Source: Planctomycetota bacterium (GTDB lineage: Bacteria > Planctomycetota > Planctomycetia > Pirellulales > Pirellulaceae). From it: 64,000 nucleotides of DNA. A program made the translations under genes and the position numbers. The stretch covers positions 625 to 64,624 of the forward strand of contig JACNKX010000141.1 of NCBI GenBank assembly GCA_014381825.1, read 5' to 3'. Below the pieces are notes generated by a model that worked only from the letters and a program-made list of their open reading frames with translations, was not told where the DNA came from and ran no database searches. Shown piece after piece: positions 41,322 through 54,616 of the stretch. Every line of letters starts with the position of its first letter. Position 1 is the stretch's first letter.

Positions 41322-42695
41322 ATGTTAATCGTCGATTGTCGGAAAGTCGCTGTTGGGATTGCTATCGTGTTGTTCTGCGTCTCAACGACCGCGACTGCTG
41401 CCGACTGGACCCGGTTCCGTGGCCCGAACGGCTCGGGCGTGAGCCAAGATACCGCATCAGTCCCAACCACCTGGAGTGCGACAGAGAACTTGAACTGGAA
41501 AGTCGCGTTGCCAGGGCCGGGGTCGTCGAGTCCGATAATTATTGGTGATCGCCTCTTTATCACTTGTTGGTCTGGATATGGTGTTGATCGTGGCAATGCC
41601 GGGAACCAGAAGGATCTTCGTCGCCACTTGATTTGCCTCGACCGCAACACCGGCAAGACGATTTGGTCGAAGGCGGTCGAGCCGGTTCTTCCCGAAGATA
41701 ACTACGGTGGAATGTTTGCCGAGCATGGTTACGCATCACACACGCCGGTATCGGATGGAGAACGCGTCTATGTCTTCTTTGGAAAGAGCGGCGCGTTGGC
41801 CTTCGACATGGACGGCAATCAGTTATGGCAAACGAAGATCGGAGCTGAATCCGATCCGCGCGGATGGGGATCGGCATCCAGTCCCGTACTGCATAAAGAT
41901 AAAGTCATCGTCACGGCTAGCGCTGAGAGCGAGGCCGTTGTCGCGTTGGACAAGAAGACTGGCAAGGAACTCTGGCGACAAGAGGCCGCCGGATTGAGTT
42001 CGACTTGGGGCACGCCCGTCATGGTCAAGGTCGACGAGCAAAGGACCGACCTTGTGTTAGGAGTACCTTACGAATTTTGGGCGTTTAATCCAGACGACGG
42101 CAAGTTGCGTTGGTATTGCGAAGTGATGGAGACGGATTCTTATTGCTCCAGCGTCGTGACCGATGGCGGCATCGTCTACGGCATCGAAGGGCGTGGAGGC
42201 GGTTCGATTGCAGTCCGAGCAGGCGGTAAAGGCGATGTCACCGACTCGCATGTGGTGTGGTCCGGACGCGATTCCAATCGAATTGGCACGCCTGTCATCT
42301 ATGAAGGTCGGATCTACTTCTTCTCGAACGGTGTCGCTAACTGTATTGAAGCGAAGACCGGCAAAAAGGTCTTTCAGTCACGACTTGACGGTGCAGGCGG
42401 TGGCTCGCAAGCGGGCGGCGGAGGCGAACGTCGTGGACCTGGCGGTGGCCGAGGCCGGCGTGGTGGCGGAGGATTCGGTGGAGATTATGCTTCCCCAATC
42501 ATCGCCGACGGAAAGATCTATTTCACATCACGGGGCGGGAACATCTTCGTCCTGAAAGCAGGCGCAGAGTTCGAGCAGCTCGCAACGAATCGCCTGACTA
42601 GCGATTCCGAAGATTTCAGCGCGACGCCGTCGGTAAGTGACGGCCAGCTATTCATTCGCTCCAGCAAGCATCTCTATTGCGTTGCGTCACCCTAG
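41322..42695 (+). CDS. Exported PQQ-like beta-propeller protein
   Basis: 457 residues, with AGGAG 8 bases before the ATG and a signal peptide (KVAVGIAIVLFCVSTTATA). The characteristic WTRFRGPNGSGVS opening is followed by repeated PQQ-like blades (LNWKVALPGPGSSSPIIIGD, GNQLWQTKIGAESDPRGWGS and EAVVALDKKTGKELWRQ). A glycine/arginine-rich linker of about 35 residues (GGGSQAGGGGERRGPGGGRG and on) interrupts the last third. These proteins usually lack the PQQ-dehydrogenase catalytic residues and are thought to be structural or binding propellers. It is the common planctomycete 'outer membrane protein assembly factor BamB-like' type; a true BamB role is not supported by context. Confidence 0.88.
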   Translation: MLIVDCRKVAVGIAIVLFCVSTTATAADWTRFRGPNGSGVSQDTASVPTTWSATENLNWKVALPGPGSSSPIIIGDRLFITCWSGYGVDRGNAGNQKDLRRHLICLDRNTGKTIWSKAVEPVLPEDNYGGMFAEHGYASHTPVSDGERVYVFFGKSGALAFDMDGNQLWQTKIGAESDPRGWGSASSPVLHKDKVIVTASAESEAVVALDKKTGKELWRQEAAGLSSTWGTPVMVKVDEQRTDLVLGVPYEFWAFNPDDGKLRWYCEVMETDSYCSSVVTDGGIVYGIEGRGGGSIAVRAGGKGDVTDSHVVWSGRDSNRIGTPVIYEGRIYFFSNGVANCIEAKTGKKVFQSRLDGAGGGSQAGGGGERRGPGGGRGRRGGGGFGGDYASPIIADGKIYFTSRGGNIFVLKAGAEFEQLATNRLTSDSEDFSATPSVSDGQLFIRSSKHLYCVASP

Positions 42696-42842
42696 CGTCG
42701 ATAGTTTATTCGATAGAACCGGTTAAGCCGTAAAAGACCTGCCGTCCACCGCTGAAAGAGCCATGGCACAAGCCAAATAACTTGTCGAATCCCGAATCTC
42801 AATTACGCTAGAAGTAGGAACTGGCAAAGAGGAGATTTGGCG

Positions 42843-43049
42843 ATGCGACTTCAAACTGGGGATTGTTACGTACTCTGGTCCGAGCAAATTGTGCAGCTTC
42901 GCGATCGACTGGACGAGAATCGGTGGATGGCAGTGATTTGGGATCGCGATGCTTGCGATTGGTCGCTTTCTGTCTATGCCATCGACGAGCAATTGATCGA
43001 GCGCATCGTTCGCGATCCACAGTCGCTGCAACAACGAAGTATCGGCTGA
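42843..43049 (+). CDS. Small acidic/aromatic protein of unknown function
   Basis: 68 residues from ATG 42843, with AGAGGAG about 9 bases upstream; a TTG at 42837 is possible. The protein (MRLQTGDCYVLWSEQIVQLR, then DRLDENRWMAVIWDRDACDW, then YAIDEQLIERIVRD) has no signal or membrane helix, two cysteines and four Trp. The clear ribosome-binding site and even codon usage favour a real gene. No family recognised. The next gene begins 65 bases later on the same strand. Confidence 0.55.
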   Translation: MRLQTGDCYVLWSEQIVQLRDRLDENRWMAVIWDRDACDWSLSVYAIDEQLIERIVRDPQSLQQRSIG

Positions 43050-43114
43050 TGTTCGGTGATTGCTCCCCGGCTTCCCCGCTGGACCCGCGTTCGGTTCTGA
43101 CGTAAGACTTGATT

Positions 43115-43597
43115 ATGTCAGCGGCAAACTTCATGCGCTACGAGCACTCTCAATCAGCACCCATGTATCTCATTCTTGCGGCAGTCGCGAGTAGCATCTG
43201 GGTTGCGGCATGGTTCATTCCACAACCTGTGGTTCAATTGAGTCTAGCGACCAGTGGTGGTTTCGTAGCTATTCTCGCACTTGCATTTCGCCAGTTGACT
43301 GTTCGAGACGAAGGAGAAGAATTGCTTGTCAGCTTCGGGCCGCTGCCGTTGTTTCGACGGCGTATTCCGTACTGCGATATCGAACGCGCCGAACAGGCTC
43401 GGTCGTCTTGGTTGGATGGTTGGGGAATTCACATGAGTCCGAGCGGCGGTTGGACTTGGAATCTTTGGGGCTTTGATTGCGTGGATGTCTTTCTGACTCG
43501 CGGGCGAAAGATGCGACTTGGGACGGACGATCCAGTCGAGCTCGTCGCGTTCTTGCAAACGCAGATTGTACCTCACGACACGGAACGCGAGCAGTAA
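43115..43597 (+). CDS. Two-helix membrane protein with PH-like domain
   Basis: 160 residues from ATG 43115. Two adjacent membrane helices (APMYLILAAVASSIWVAAWF and VVQLSLATSGGFVAILALAF) are followed by a cytoplasmic beta-rich domain (EELLVSFGPLPLFRRRIPY, DIERAEQARSSW) in which a C-terminal helix (DPVELVAFLQTQI) closes the fold. This is the plan of bacterial PH-like (bPH/YdbT-like, DUF304-related) membrane proteins. Function unknown. It is 17 bases upstream of the S4-domain gene on the same strand. Confidence 0.7.
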   Translation: MSAANFMRYEHSQSAPMYLILAAVASSIWVAAWFIPQPVVQLSLATSGGFVAILALAFRQLTVRDEGEELLVSFGPLPLFRRRIPYCDIERAEQARSSWLDGWGIHMSPSGGWTWNLWGFDCVDVFLTRGRKMRLGTDDPVELVAFLQTQIVPHDTEREQ

Positions 43598-43614
43598 TCA
43601 CCAAGGAACCCAAC

Positions 43615-43842
43615 TTGGATCAAAATACATCGACGCCTGAACCCGAACCGATTCGCCTGGATCAGTTCTTGAAATTTACGGGCCTCGCCGAAACGGGCGG
43701 TCACGCAAAGCGATTGATCCAGAACGGCGAAGTGGAAGTCAACGGCGAGGTGGAAGTACGGCGTCGGCGAAAGTTATCCTCCGAAGATGTTATCGCGTTG
43801 TGCGGCAACGAAGTGGCGGTGGCCGACTATCTTGAAGGCTAG
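43615..43842 (+). CDS. S4-domain RNA-binding protein (YbcJ-like)
   Basis: 75 residues from TTG 43615, with AAGGAA six bases upstream. The whole protein is an S4 domain: IRLDQFLKFTGLAETGGHAK, RLIQNGEVEVNGEVEVRRRR and KLSSEDVIAL. This is the length and pattern of the YbcJ/YaaA group, small RNA-binding proteins; the related RqcP acts on stalled ribosomes. It presumably binds rRNA or tRNA. It follows the PH-like gene and ends a three-gene run starting near 42843. Confidence 0.88.
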   Translation: MDQNTSTPEPEPIRLDQFLKFTGLAETGGHAKRLIQNGEVEVNGEVEVRRRRKLSSEDVIALCGNEVAVADYLEG

Positions 43843-43911
43843 GAACTCAGTTTATTCATGCGGGAGGTGAAAACTGACCGCTGACTTCTGATCTCTCATT
43901 CCCGCCCTCTC

Positions 43912-44667
43912 CTAGTTCAACGGTCGGAGTTGAATATTCCGATACCACACTTCGCTGCCGTGGTCGGTCAGCATGATCTTGCCGTATCGGTTTTCTCCAA
44001 ATTCAATCTCGTTGGAGAACTTGCTCGCCGCGACGCGCTCGTCCCATTCCGGACTGCCGACGATCGCTGTGAGAATTCGTTTGCCATTCAGCCAATGCTC
44101 GATCCAGTTTCCACAAACGACGATCCGAGTTGAATTGAATTCGCCCGCTGGATTCAGCTGCTTGCTTTCGTTGGGTTCGTAAAGAGCATAAAGAGAGCCG
44201 GTGCTGCCTCTCGGTGGGAGATTGCTTGCCTTTTCGTCGTCGTAGATCTGGTACTCGCAACCAAGCGTTTTGTTGCCATACTTTCGTACTCGATACTTCA
44301 AACCGCTGTTGCCCCCTTCGGCGATCTTCCAGTCGAAAGTTAGTTCAAAATCTCCGTATTCGTGCTTCGAGATAATGTGTCCGGCTCGCCCTTGCTCCTT
44401 GTTCAAATGAATCACACCGTCGACGACTTCCCATCCCGTCGTTACCGGTTGGCCGGCGATCGTTGTCCAGTTGTCCAGTGTTCTTCCGTCGAACAGGGGA
44501 GGAGCAGGTTGGCCCGATCGGCAACAGTTAGTTGCGTTCGAGCGGTTCGTTCGACGCGCGGACCGTCGGCTTCGTGCAGCGTCGGTTGCGTTGGCCACAA
44601 GAACGCAAGTTGCCAAGGCGACGATGGCAGTAACTTGCCTGAAGCTTAGTTGGAATGAGCGTGACAT
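43912..44667 (-). CDS. Exported DUF1080 protein (3-keto-disaccharide hydrolase family)
   Basis: 251 residues from ATG 44667, where the signal region starts (MSRSFQLSFRQVTAIVALAT, CVLVANA). The body is the DUF1080 concanavalin-like jelly roll: PLFDGRTLDNWTTIAG, GDFELTFDWKIAEGGNSGLKY, GCEYQIYDDEKA and NWIEHWLNGKRI. Some members hydrolyse 3-keto-glycosides, others bind sugars. It begins 7 bases after the stop of the beta-galactosidase gene, so the two are co-transcribed, supporting a joint role in glycan breakdown. Confidence 0.9.
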   Translation of the reverse strand: MSRSFQLSFRQVTAIVALATCVLVANATDAARSRRSARRTNRSNATNCCRSGQPAPPLFDGRTLDNWTTIAGQPVTTGWEVVDGVIHLNKEQGRAGHIISKHEYGDFELTFDWKIAEGGNSGLKYRVRKYGNKTLGCEYQIYDDEKASNLPPRGSTGSLYALYEPNESKQLNPAGEFNSTRIVVCGNWIEHWLNGKRILTAIVGSPEWDERVAASKFSNEIEFGENRYGKIMLTDHGSEVWYRNIQLRPLN

Positions 44668-44674
44668 GGTGCGC

Positions 44675-48436
<3,762 letters not shown>

Positions 48437-48482
48437 TTAGCGAGCGATCTATCAAACGCCTCATTGTAAGCCAAACTACATC

Positions 48483-49331
48483 TCATTGCCTGCGACCGCG
48501 TTTGGATTGGCATCTCGGACAGAAGAATGTCGAACGCTGGGTCTGAACAATCCGCTGGACTAGTTCTTTGTTGCAGGTGCCGCACAGTTCACCAGCACGA
48601 TCGTAGACGCGATGTTGGCTCTGGTAGCCACCTGCGTTGTTCAACGCATTCCGATACGTCCCGTCGGACAGCGTTGAACCTTCGTGTCGGATCGCATCGT
48701 CCAATACGTCAAGCGTTGCTTCGTGAACGCGTTTCCACTGGGCGATCGTGAGCTTGTCGCAGCGAGTCGTTGGATGAACGCCTGCGACATTGAGTATCTC
48801 TGAAGCATACAGGTTCCCGATGCCCGCGACCGCCTGTTGATCGAGTAGCGCGACCTTGACCGCCCGACGGCTTGAACGAAGACGCTCTCGTAGCAACTCG
48901 CTAGTCAGGGCCAAAGCGTCGGGCCCGAACTTCGAGACGACTTCGCGAGCGAATTGCTTCGTCGAGAAAAGTTTTACCGATCCCAAACCACGGCGATCCC
49001 AGTACCAGATCGTATCCAGCGGACCGCCTGTCAGATCAACTCGGAACCGCAAGTGATCGACACTCGGTGGATCGGTAACGAGGACCAAGCCCGTCATGCG
49101 TGGTTCAAACACCAAGCGATCATCGGTTTCCAGCCGGACGATCACTCGTTTGCCGATCCGCTCGATCGCTATGATTTCTCGGCCTGCGACACGTCGGTTG
49201 ATGGCCGGAGCCGAGGGAGTGATCAGCAGTGGCTTAACCGCCGTTCTGATTCGTTCGACTCGTTCGATCCGGCAGCCGATGGCCGACAGAATTCCGCGTC
49301 GCATTGTTTCCACTTCAGGCAGTTCAGGCAT
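48483..49331 (-). CDS. mutM: Formamidopyrimidine-DNA glycosylase
   Basis: 282 residues. N-terminal PELPEVETMRRG with the catalytic Pro and Glu after Met, the Lys in IERIGKRVIV and the helix-two-turn-helix DQQAVAGIGNLYASEIL. The zinc finger at the C-terminus is complete (ELCGTC and FFCPRC). It removes 8-oxoguanine and formamidopyrimidines from DNA. Standard length for the family. It is isolated, between the beta-galactosidase and a divergent TM2-domain gene. Confidence 0.97.
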   Translation of the reverse strand: MPELPEVETMRRGILSAIGCRIERVERIRTAVKPLLITPSAPAINRRVAGREIIAIERIGKRVIVRLETDDRLVFEPRMTGLVLVTDPPSVDHLRFRVDLTGGPLDTIWYWDRRGLGSVKLFSTKQFAREVVSKFGPDALALTSELLRERLRSSRRAVKVALLDQQAVAGIGNLYASEILNVAGVHPTTRCDKLTIAQWKRVHEATLDVLDDAIRHEGSTLSDGTYRNALNNAGGYQSQHRVYDRAGELCGTCNKELVQRIVQTQRSTFFCPRCQSKRGRRQ

Positions 49332-49501
49332 TTCAATCCCTTTTTGGCTTGGGATTGTACGTACCTAAGCGATCGATTCGCAACCGGTCGCATTAAACGA
49401 AGACTTTGCAAAACGTGAACTGCCAAATAAATCGGCCCCAGCAACGAACTACTGGTCGCACATCGAAACTACTCAAAAAATCGAATACCGGACCAATCGC
49501 C

Positions 49502-49924
49502 ATGAAGCCCTCGCACGACACACACTCGATCGCCGTCGGTTACCTATTGTGGCTGTTCGGATTTACAGGTGCTCACCGCTTCTACTACGGTAAACCAGTC
49601 AGTGGGACGATTTGGTTCTTCACGCTCGGGTTGCTTGGTGTCGGTTGGTTAATCGATGTGTTCTTGATCCCTGCTATGGATCGCGACGCCAGCTTGCGAT
49701 ACGAGTCCGGGATAATCGACTATTCGTTGGCCTGGATTCTCTTGACGTTTCTTGGACCGTTTGGACTTCATCGCTTCTACATGGGCAAGATCATCACCGG
49801 ATTGATCTATCTGTTCACGGGCGGCCTGTTCATGGTCGGAATTCTCTACGACTTCTGGACCTTGAATGGCCAAGTCAGCGAAGTCAACGAAGGGTCGCTC
49901 AGTGCTGCTGCGCTGAGTAGCTGA
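49502..49924 (+). CDS. Protein with two TM2 domains
   Basis: 140 residues from ATG 49502; the open frame upstream to 49406 is not protein-like. Two copies of the TM2 motif follow one another: YLLWLFGFTGAHRFYYGKPV with LLGVGWLIDVFLIP, then WILLTFLGPFGLHRFYMGKI with GGLFMVGILYDFWTLN. Each TM2 unit gives two helices with a G-x-H-R-F-Y turn. It is an integral membrane protein of unknown function; internal duplication is clear. The C-terminus is short and polar. Confidence 0.85.
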   Translation: MKPSHDTHSIAVGYLLWLFGFTGAHRFYYGKPVSGTIWFFTLGLLGVGWLIDVFLIPAMDRDASLRYESGIIDYSLAWILLTFLGPFGLHRFYMGKIITGLIYLFTGGLFMVGILYDFWTLNGQVSEVNEGSLSAAALSS

Positions 49925-49963
49925 AGTCGCAACGGCAGCTGAATTCGACGCGGCGCTTTCGAG

Positions 49964-51376
49964 CTAGAATCGATACTCAAGGCCGAATCGAAGTCCTTGC
50001 GCCCAGAAGTCGTCGGTTCTTCGCGGAAACGCTGGCCGTGACGTTCCGGTGAGCGTTCCCGGAGGTATCTGTGTCGTGTTGATCGTTGTATCAACCTGCT
50101 CGCTGGCCCTAGCGACGTTGCTCCAGTAGAGGAAGTTGTAGCCAAACGTGGCTGCGAGTCCGCAGGCGAGTTCACGTCGCAACGTGAATCCGAACTCGGC
50201 CATCGAGGCGAAGTCGTCCCACTCAAAACTGCCGCTGTTCGTTCCCAATGCGAGCAGTCCGCTTTGTGCCGTCGTTGCAACTCCTACCGCGTCGGTCGTG
50301 ATCGTTTGTCCCGCGACTCCCGCTCGATAAGTCGTCCCGCCGATCGCGAACTTCGCGACCGTCTCGCACGACCAACAATTGTCGATCTGCCAGTCACCGA
50401 CCAGACCAAATTCAGCCCCGTGAAATGTGTTTCGTGTATCAAACTGGTCAAACAAGTCGAATGTCGTGCCTGCCGTTGGGCCCGTTAGCGATGCTGTCGA
50501 CTCGCCGATTCGCAAACGATCTTCCAACTCCGCAAAGCGGTAGCCAACGACCCAGTCGATATGGCAGCCCCACGAGTGGCAACCGTCATGCCGGTAGAGA
50601 ACCTCAAGGGACTGAAACTCGGAGCTTGCGGCGACGTTTAGGTTCCCTTGTACCAGCCCAGGAAACGCGATCAGCCGCGAATCCTCTGCCGCTCCGACTG
50701 TGTCGAAAAACGGGCGCGCGAGGATATTGAATTGGTTCAGGTTTGCATTGAACGAATTGGTATCGCTACCAAACGCCAGATAGTTCACTTCGACGCCATT
50801 GCAGTGAGTTGGATCGAGCCACCTGCCCAGTGTAAACCTCGCGCCCGATCGCGAGCCGTCGACGAGATCACCGTTTCCGAAGAGAATCGTTGTACCCGGT
50901 TGGCCCAGGACGCCGGCTTGGGCCTGCGCCGTCCCCGTCGGGCTGGTTGTTACTAACGGAGGCGAGTTCATTCCCTTCGTCCACCACAGCAAGTACTCAG
51001 CGCGGCCCCAGTAACAAGAAGTGTCGTCGACCCAAAGTTTGCTGCCCTTGGAGTCTTCGGTGAATTCGAGCACTTCGCCTTCGAGTCCAGGTGGCAGTGG
51101 CGGGTCGCTGAGCAAGTGTTCTGCATAGGCGACGGTTGTGACATCGGGAGGCGAACTCTCGGTTATCTCAGTTTGCAAATTCCGTGCGATCTGTCTCGCC
51201 CGCTGCTGGCCCGGTTTACCCTTCAAGTGCGCTGGAACAAAACCACGGTAGCTGCCTCCATGCTGGATACCAGGAGTTCGGCGTATGGTTTCGTTGGATT
51301 CCGATTGGGCGAACGAATAGCTCACTGGTGCAAGCAAACATAGTGAGGCAAGCAACGCAACGCGGCATGTCGACAT
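49964..51376 (-). CDS. BBP7-family outer-membrane protein
   Basis: 470 residues from ATG 51376, with signal peptide MSTCRVALLASLCLLAPVSY (cleavage near FAQ-SES). The core begins CYWGRAEYLLWWTKGMNSPP, which is the signature of the planctomycete BBP7 (DUF1551) family. Then come alternating amphipathic strands (RFTLGRWLDPTHCNGVEV, GCHIDWVVGYRFAELEDRL) and a C-terminal aromatic end (LRFGLEYRF), as in outer-membrane beta-barrels. Four or more cysteines in the barrel region may form disulfides. Role is unknown; a surface or porin-like protein is inferred. Confidence 0.85.
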   Translation of the reverse strand: MSTCRVALLASLCLLAPVSYSFAQSESNETIRRTPGIQHGGSYRGFVPAHLKGKPGQQRARQIARNLQTEITESSPPDVTTVAYAEHLLSDPPLPPGLEGEVLEFTEDSKGSKLWVDDTSCYWGRAEYLLWWTKGMNSPPLVTTSPTGTAQAQAGVLGQPGTTILFGNGDLVDGSRSGARFTLGRWLDPTHCNGVEVNYLAFGSDTNSFNANLNQFNILARPFFDTVGAAEDSRLIAFPGLVQGNLNVAASSEFQSLEVLYRHDGCHSWGCHIDWVVGYRFAELEDRLRIGESTASLTGPTAGTTFDLFDQFDTRNTFHGAEFGLVGDWQIDNCWSCETVAKFAIGGTTYRAGVAGQTITTDAVGVATTAQSGLLALGTNSGSFEWDDFASMAEFGFTLRRELACGLAATFGYNFLYWSNVARASEQVDTTINTTQIPPGTLTGTSRPAFPRRTDDFWAQGLRFGLEYRF

Positions 51377-51664
51377 CAGGCATTCCTTCGAGTGGTGTCC
51401 ACTGGAGCTTCTGCGCAATTCTTCCGAACGCTGGCAGTTCGAAGACTAGATTTCCGAAGACGGGGAATTCAGTCTCTGCGCCCGGGTGTTGCCAATTCAT
51501 CGGCGATAATCGGAGCAACCGTTAATCTTTCTTCAATCCGAATATCTTTCCACGTTATCCCAGACTGCGAACGGATAGCTCAGACGGGAAAGCAAAGACA
51601 GGAGGTTCGCTGACCCGACAGCCATGCTATCACTGGCAGCAGAATACGTTCGGGGGCATCTGAG

Positions 51665-52699
51665 TCAGATGGCGTCGGCAGACGCGCAGCGACGCTCGGC
51701 GCTGGCAAGCTTCGACGCGAGTTTCACCGCTTCAATCATGCTCGTCGCCTCGGCTTTGCCTTGCCAAGCAATGTCGAGAGCAGTTCCGTGATCGACCGAG
51801 GTCCGAATGATCGGCAAACCAAGCGTAACATTTACGGCGACATCGAATGCCAGCGCCTTGAGTGGAATATGGCCCTGATCGTGATACATGCAAACGAAGC
51901 AATCGGTTTCGCGACGCCGGTCGGGTAAGAAGGCTGTGTCGGGAGGAAGTGGACCTTCCACGCTGATTCCATTGCGCCTCGCAATCTCGATCGCGGGGGA
52001 GATGATTCGTTCTTCCTCGCGTTCACCGAATAACCCACCTTCTCCCGCGTGCGGGTTGAGTGCGCAAACGACCAGATCCGGTCTCTTGCCGCGCATCTGG
52101 TTCATGGTCGCGTGACTAATTCCAATCACTTCGACGATTCGTTCAATCGTTAACAAAGTGGGCACATCTCGATAGCCGACGTGCGTTGTCACGAAGCTGC
52201 AGGTGATCTCGTCGCAGGTGAGCATCATGCATGTGCGTTCTGCTCTTGTTTCCTCTGTGAAGATCTCTGTGTGCCCGGGGTAGTGAATGCCAGCAGCATT
52301 CAGCGCCTTCTTATGAATTGGACCCGTTGCGACGGCATCGACCTTGTCGCACATCGCGGCTTCAATAGCTGCCTTGATGTAGCGATACGATGCTCGTCCG
52401 GTCAATTCGCTGACCACACCGGCTGTCACTTCACCTAAATGCTCGTCCGTGCAATTCACGATGGTGGGCTCAGTGATTTGGTCCCAGTCTTGCTCCCATT
52501 CCGCGAACTTCACAACATGGGGAAGCGGCCCCAGCCGACAGCACTCCGCGACGCGCTCGAGTACGACGGCGTCGCCAAAGAGCAATGGCGTGCATCGTTT
52601 GCGCGTTGGTGCGTGCGACATCAGCCGCAAGCACACTTCAGGTCCGACGCCAGCCGGATCGCCCATCGTGACCGCGATTCTTGGTAGATGGATCGTCAT
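51665..52699 (-). CDS. pdxA: 4-hydroxythreonine-4-phosphate dehydrogenase
   Basis: 344 residues. It has the PdxA hallmarks: AVTMGDPAGVGPEV at the N-terminus, the metal-binding YPGHTEIF, LNPHAGEGGLFG and MYHDQGHIPLKAL, plus SVDHGTALDIAW near the end. It oxidises 4-phosphohydroxy-threonine in the DXP-dependent vitamin B6 pathway. A PdxA2-like role in tetronate catabolism is a known alternative but no such genes are nearby. It starts 4 bases after the ggt stop on the same strand, so it is co-transcribed with it. Confidence 0.95.
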   Translation of the reverse strand: MTIHLPRIAVTMGDPAGVGPEVCLRLMSHAPTRKRCTPLLFGDAVVLERVAECCRLGPLPHVVKFAEWEQDWDQITEPTIVNCTDEHLGEVTAGVVSELTGRASYRYIKAAIEAAMCDKVDAVATGPIHKKALNAAGIHYPGHTEIFTEETRAERTCMMLTCDEITCSFVTTHVGYRDVPTLLTIERIVEVIGISHATMNQMRGKRPDLVVCALNPHAGEGGLFGEREEERIISPAIEIARRNGISVEGPLPPDTAFLPDRRRETDCFVCMYHDQGHIPLKALAFDVAVNVTLGLPIIRTSVDHGTALDIAWQGKAEATSMIEAVKLASKLASAERRCASADAI

Positions 52700-52703
52700 T
52701 CGA

Positions 52704-54446
52704 CTAGTAGCCTACGGCCGCGCCGTCTTTTCGAGCCTCGGTAGCGCCGTGCAGTACCCCATTCTTGCGGTCGATCATAATGCCTTGATATCCACCGAAC
52801 GCTCCCTTGGCTCGCACTACTTGATGGCCTTTGGCTCGTAAGGCTTCGACGGTTTCATCGGAGATTCCGGATTCTACTTGCACAGTTCCGGAACCGTTCG
52901 CGGCGACGCCAGTTGGTTGTGCGCTGCCGACGTGACGTACTCGAGCTGCGTCGCCGGCGGCTTGGACGTTCATTCCAAAGTCAATTAGATTCATGGCCAC
53001 TTGAGCATGTCCTTGTGGTTGCATATCTCCCCCCATGACACCGAAACAGAAGTACGGTTCGCCATCTTTGGTGAGCATCGCGGGAATGATCGTGTGGAAG
53101 GGCCGTTTGCGAGGTTCGTAGACGTTTAAGTGGCCTTCCTCGAGCGTGAACAGTGCACCACGATTCTGTAGCACAAAGCCAACGTCGCCGGGAACGATCT
53201 GCGAACCGAAGCCGTAGTAGTTGCTCTGAATGAACGAACAGCAGTTACGATCTTTGTCCACCACGGTTAAATAGATCGTGTCACCGTTCGCAAGCTTTGG
53301 ATCGCCAGCAGGCACGTCGGTCGCCGCCTTGTTCATATTAATGCGTTGCACCTGTCGCGCCGCGTATTGCTTGGAGATCAGTTCGGCCGTTGGCAACGCG
53401 TTGAATGCAGGATCTGCATAGAACTTCGCACGATCTGCAAAGGCGAGTTTCTTTGCCTCAATAAACAGATGCAGGTAATCGGGGCTACCAAATCCCATGG
53501 CCTTAACGTCGAACGGTTCGATCGAGTTGAGAATCTGCAACGCCGCGATTCCTTGGCCGTTGGGTGGCAATTCCCACAGTTCGTAACCACGGTAGCTCGT
53601 CGACACGGGGTCAACCCACTCGGCTTCGTGCTTAAGGAAGTCGTCTCTCGAAAAGAATCCGCCGTTGGCTTCGCTGAAAGCGACGATCGTTTTAGCAATG
53701 TCGCCTTGGTAGAAGGCCTCGGGGCCGTCCGTCGCGATGCGTCGGTAGGATTGAGCGAGCGAGGGGTTGCGAAACAACTCGCCGAACCTTGGCGCCCGTT
53801 CGCGATCGACGAGGTATGTCGCTGCCGAGTCAGGCGACTGTTTCAGCTTGCTGGTCGCGCCTCGCCAAGAGCTCGCGATCACTTCCGATACAGGGAAGCC
53901 CTCCTCGGCGGTCTCGATCGATGGCCCCAATAACTCGTCGAAAGGCTTACTGCCAAATCGATCGTGCAATTGCTGCCAGCCGCTTACACAACCTGGCACG
54001 GACCAAGCTAGAGGTCCGTACGTTGGGATCTGCTCATGGCCGAGTCGCACGAACTCTTCGCGCGACAGGTTAATCGGGCTGCGGCCGCTCGCGTTCAAAC
54101 CGTAGAGTTTCTGAGTGTTGTTGTCCCAGTAGATTGCGAACAGATCACCACCGATTCCGCAACTCATCGGTTCGACCAAGCCGATCATCGCACTAGCTGC
54201 GATCGCCGCGTCTGCAGCATTCCCTCCCGCCTTAAGGATGTCGAGCCCGGTCTCTGCAGCCAGCGGATGACTGGTTGCGACAATCCCATGCTTCGCAAGG
54301 ACGACCGAGCGGCTTTGCTTTGGGTCGCCGACTGGACGATCGTATCCCGCCGCACGGACGACATTGGCTTCGTCATCGAAGAACTCAGTCATGATGCAAC
54401 TCGACGCTACGAACAGTGACAGAGTGAGCAACGCATAACGCGTCAT
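52704..54446 (-). CDS. ggt: Exported gamma-glutamyltransferase
   Basis: 580 residues from ATG 54446, where a signal sequence starts (MTRYALLTLSLFVASSCI; a possible lipoprotein-like Cys). N-terminal half: GLDILKAGGNAADAAIA and MSCGIGGDLFAIYWD. The nucleophilic Thr that also splits the precursor is in NGDTIYLTVVD, followed by SFIQSNYYGFGS. The C-terminal motif YFCFGVMGGDMQPQGHAQ is present. It transfers or hydrolyses gamma-glutamyl groups of glutathione and related compounds in the periplasm. The stop is 4 bases from the pdxA start. Confidence 0.93.
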   Translation of the reverse strand: MTRYALLTLSLFVASSCIMTEFFDDEANVVRAAGYDRPVGDPKQSRSVVLAKHGIVATSHPLAAETGLDILKAGGNAADAAIAASAMIGLVEPMSCGIGGDLFAIYWDNNTQKLYGLNASGRSPINLSREEFVRLGHEQIPTYGPLAWSVPGCVSGWQQLHDRFGSKPFDELLGPSIETAEEGFPVSEVIASSWRGATSKLKQSPDSAATYLVDRERAPRFGELFRNPSLAQSYRRIATDGPEAFYQGDIAKTIVAFSEANGGFFSRDDFLKHEAEWVDPVSTSYRGYELWELPPNGQGIAALQILNSIEPFDVKAMGFGSPDYLHLFIEAKKLAFADRAKFYADPAFNALPTAELISKQYAARQVQRINMNKAATDVPAGDPKLANGDTIYLTVVDKDRNCCSFIQSNYYGFGSQIVPGDVGFVLQNRGALFTLEEGHLNVYEPRKRPFHTIIPAMLTKDGEPYFCFGVMGGDMQPQGHAQVAMNLIDFGMNVQAAGDAARVRHVGSAQPTGVAANGSGTVQVESGISDETVEALRAKGHQVVRAKGAFGGYQGIMIDRKNGVLHGATEARKDGAAVGY

Positions 54447-54540
54447 CGCTTCAACCTCCAGGAGAGCGCAAACAACAAATCGGTTGTACGCTTCATGTCG
54501 CGTGAAAGCAACAAGCGTCGGAAGGGGGAACAATGTAGGG

Positions 54541-54602
54541 CCGAAAAATCCGCGCAGTTTTAGAAGCTGTCGCCCACTGCCGGAACGGTGCGGACTTGTT
54601 CC
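54541..54602. repeat. Degenerate copy of the 11673 palindrome
   Basis: 54578-54602 shares TGCCGGAAC and CTTGTTCC at the same spacing as the right arm of 11712-11736, with a different middle. A left arm, roughly 54541-54560 (CGAAAAATCCGCGCAGTT), pairs with it imperfectly. It lies in the ggt-rpsT spacer. I judge it a member of the same dispersed family with an eroded left arm. Confidence 0.6.
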
Positions 54603-54616
54603 ACGCTATGAAAGAA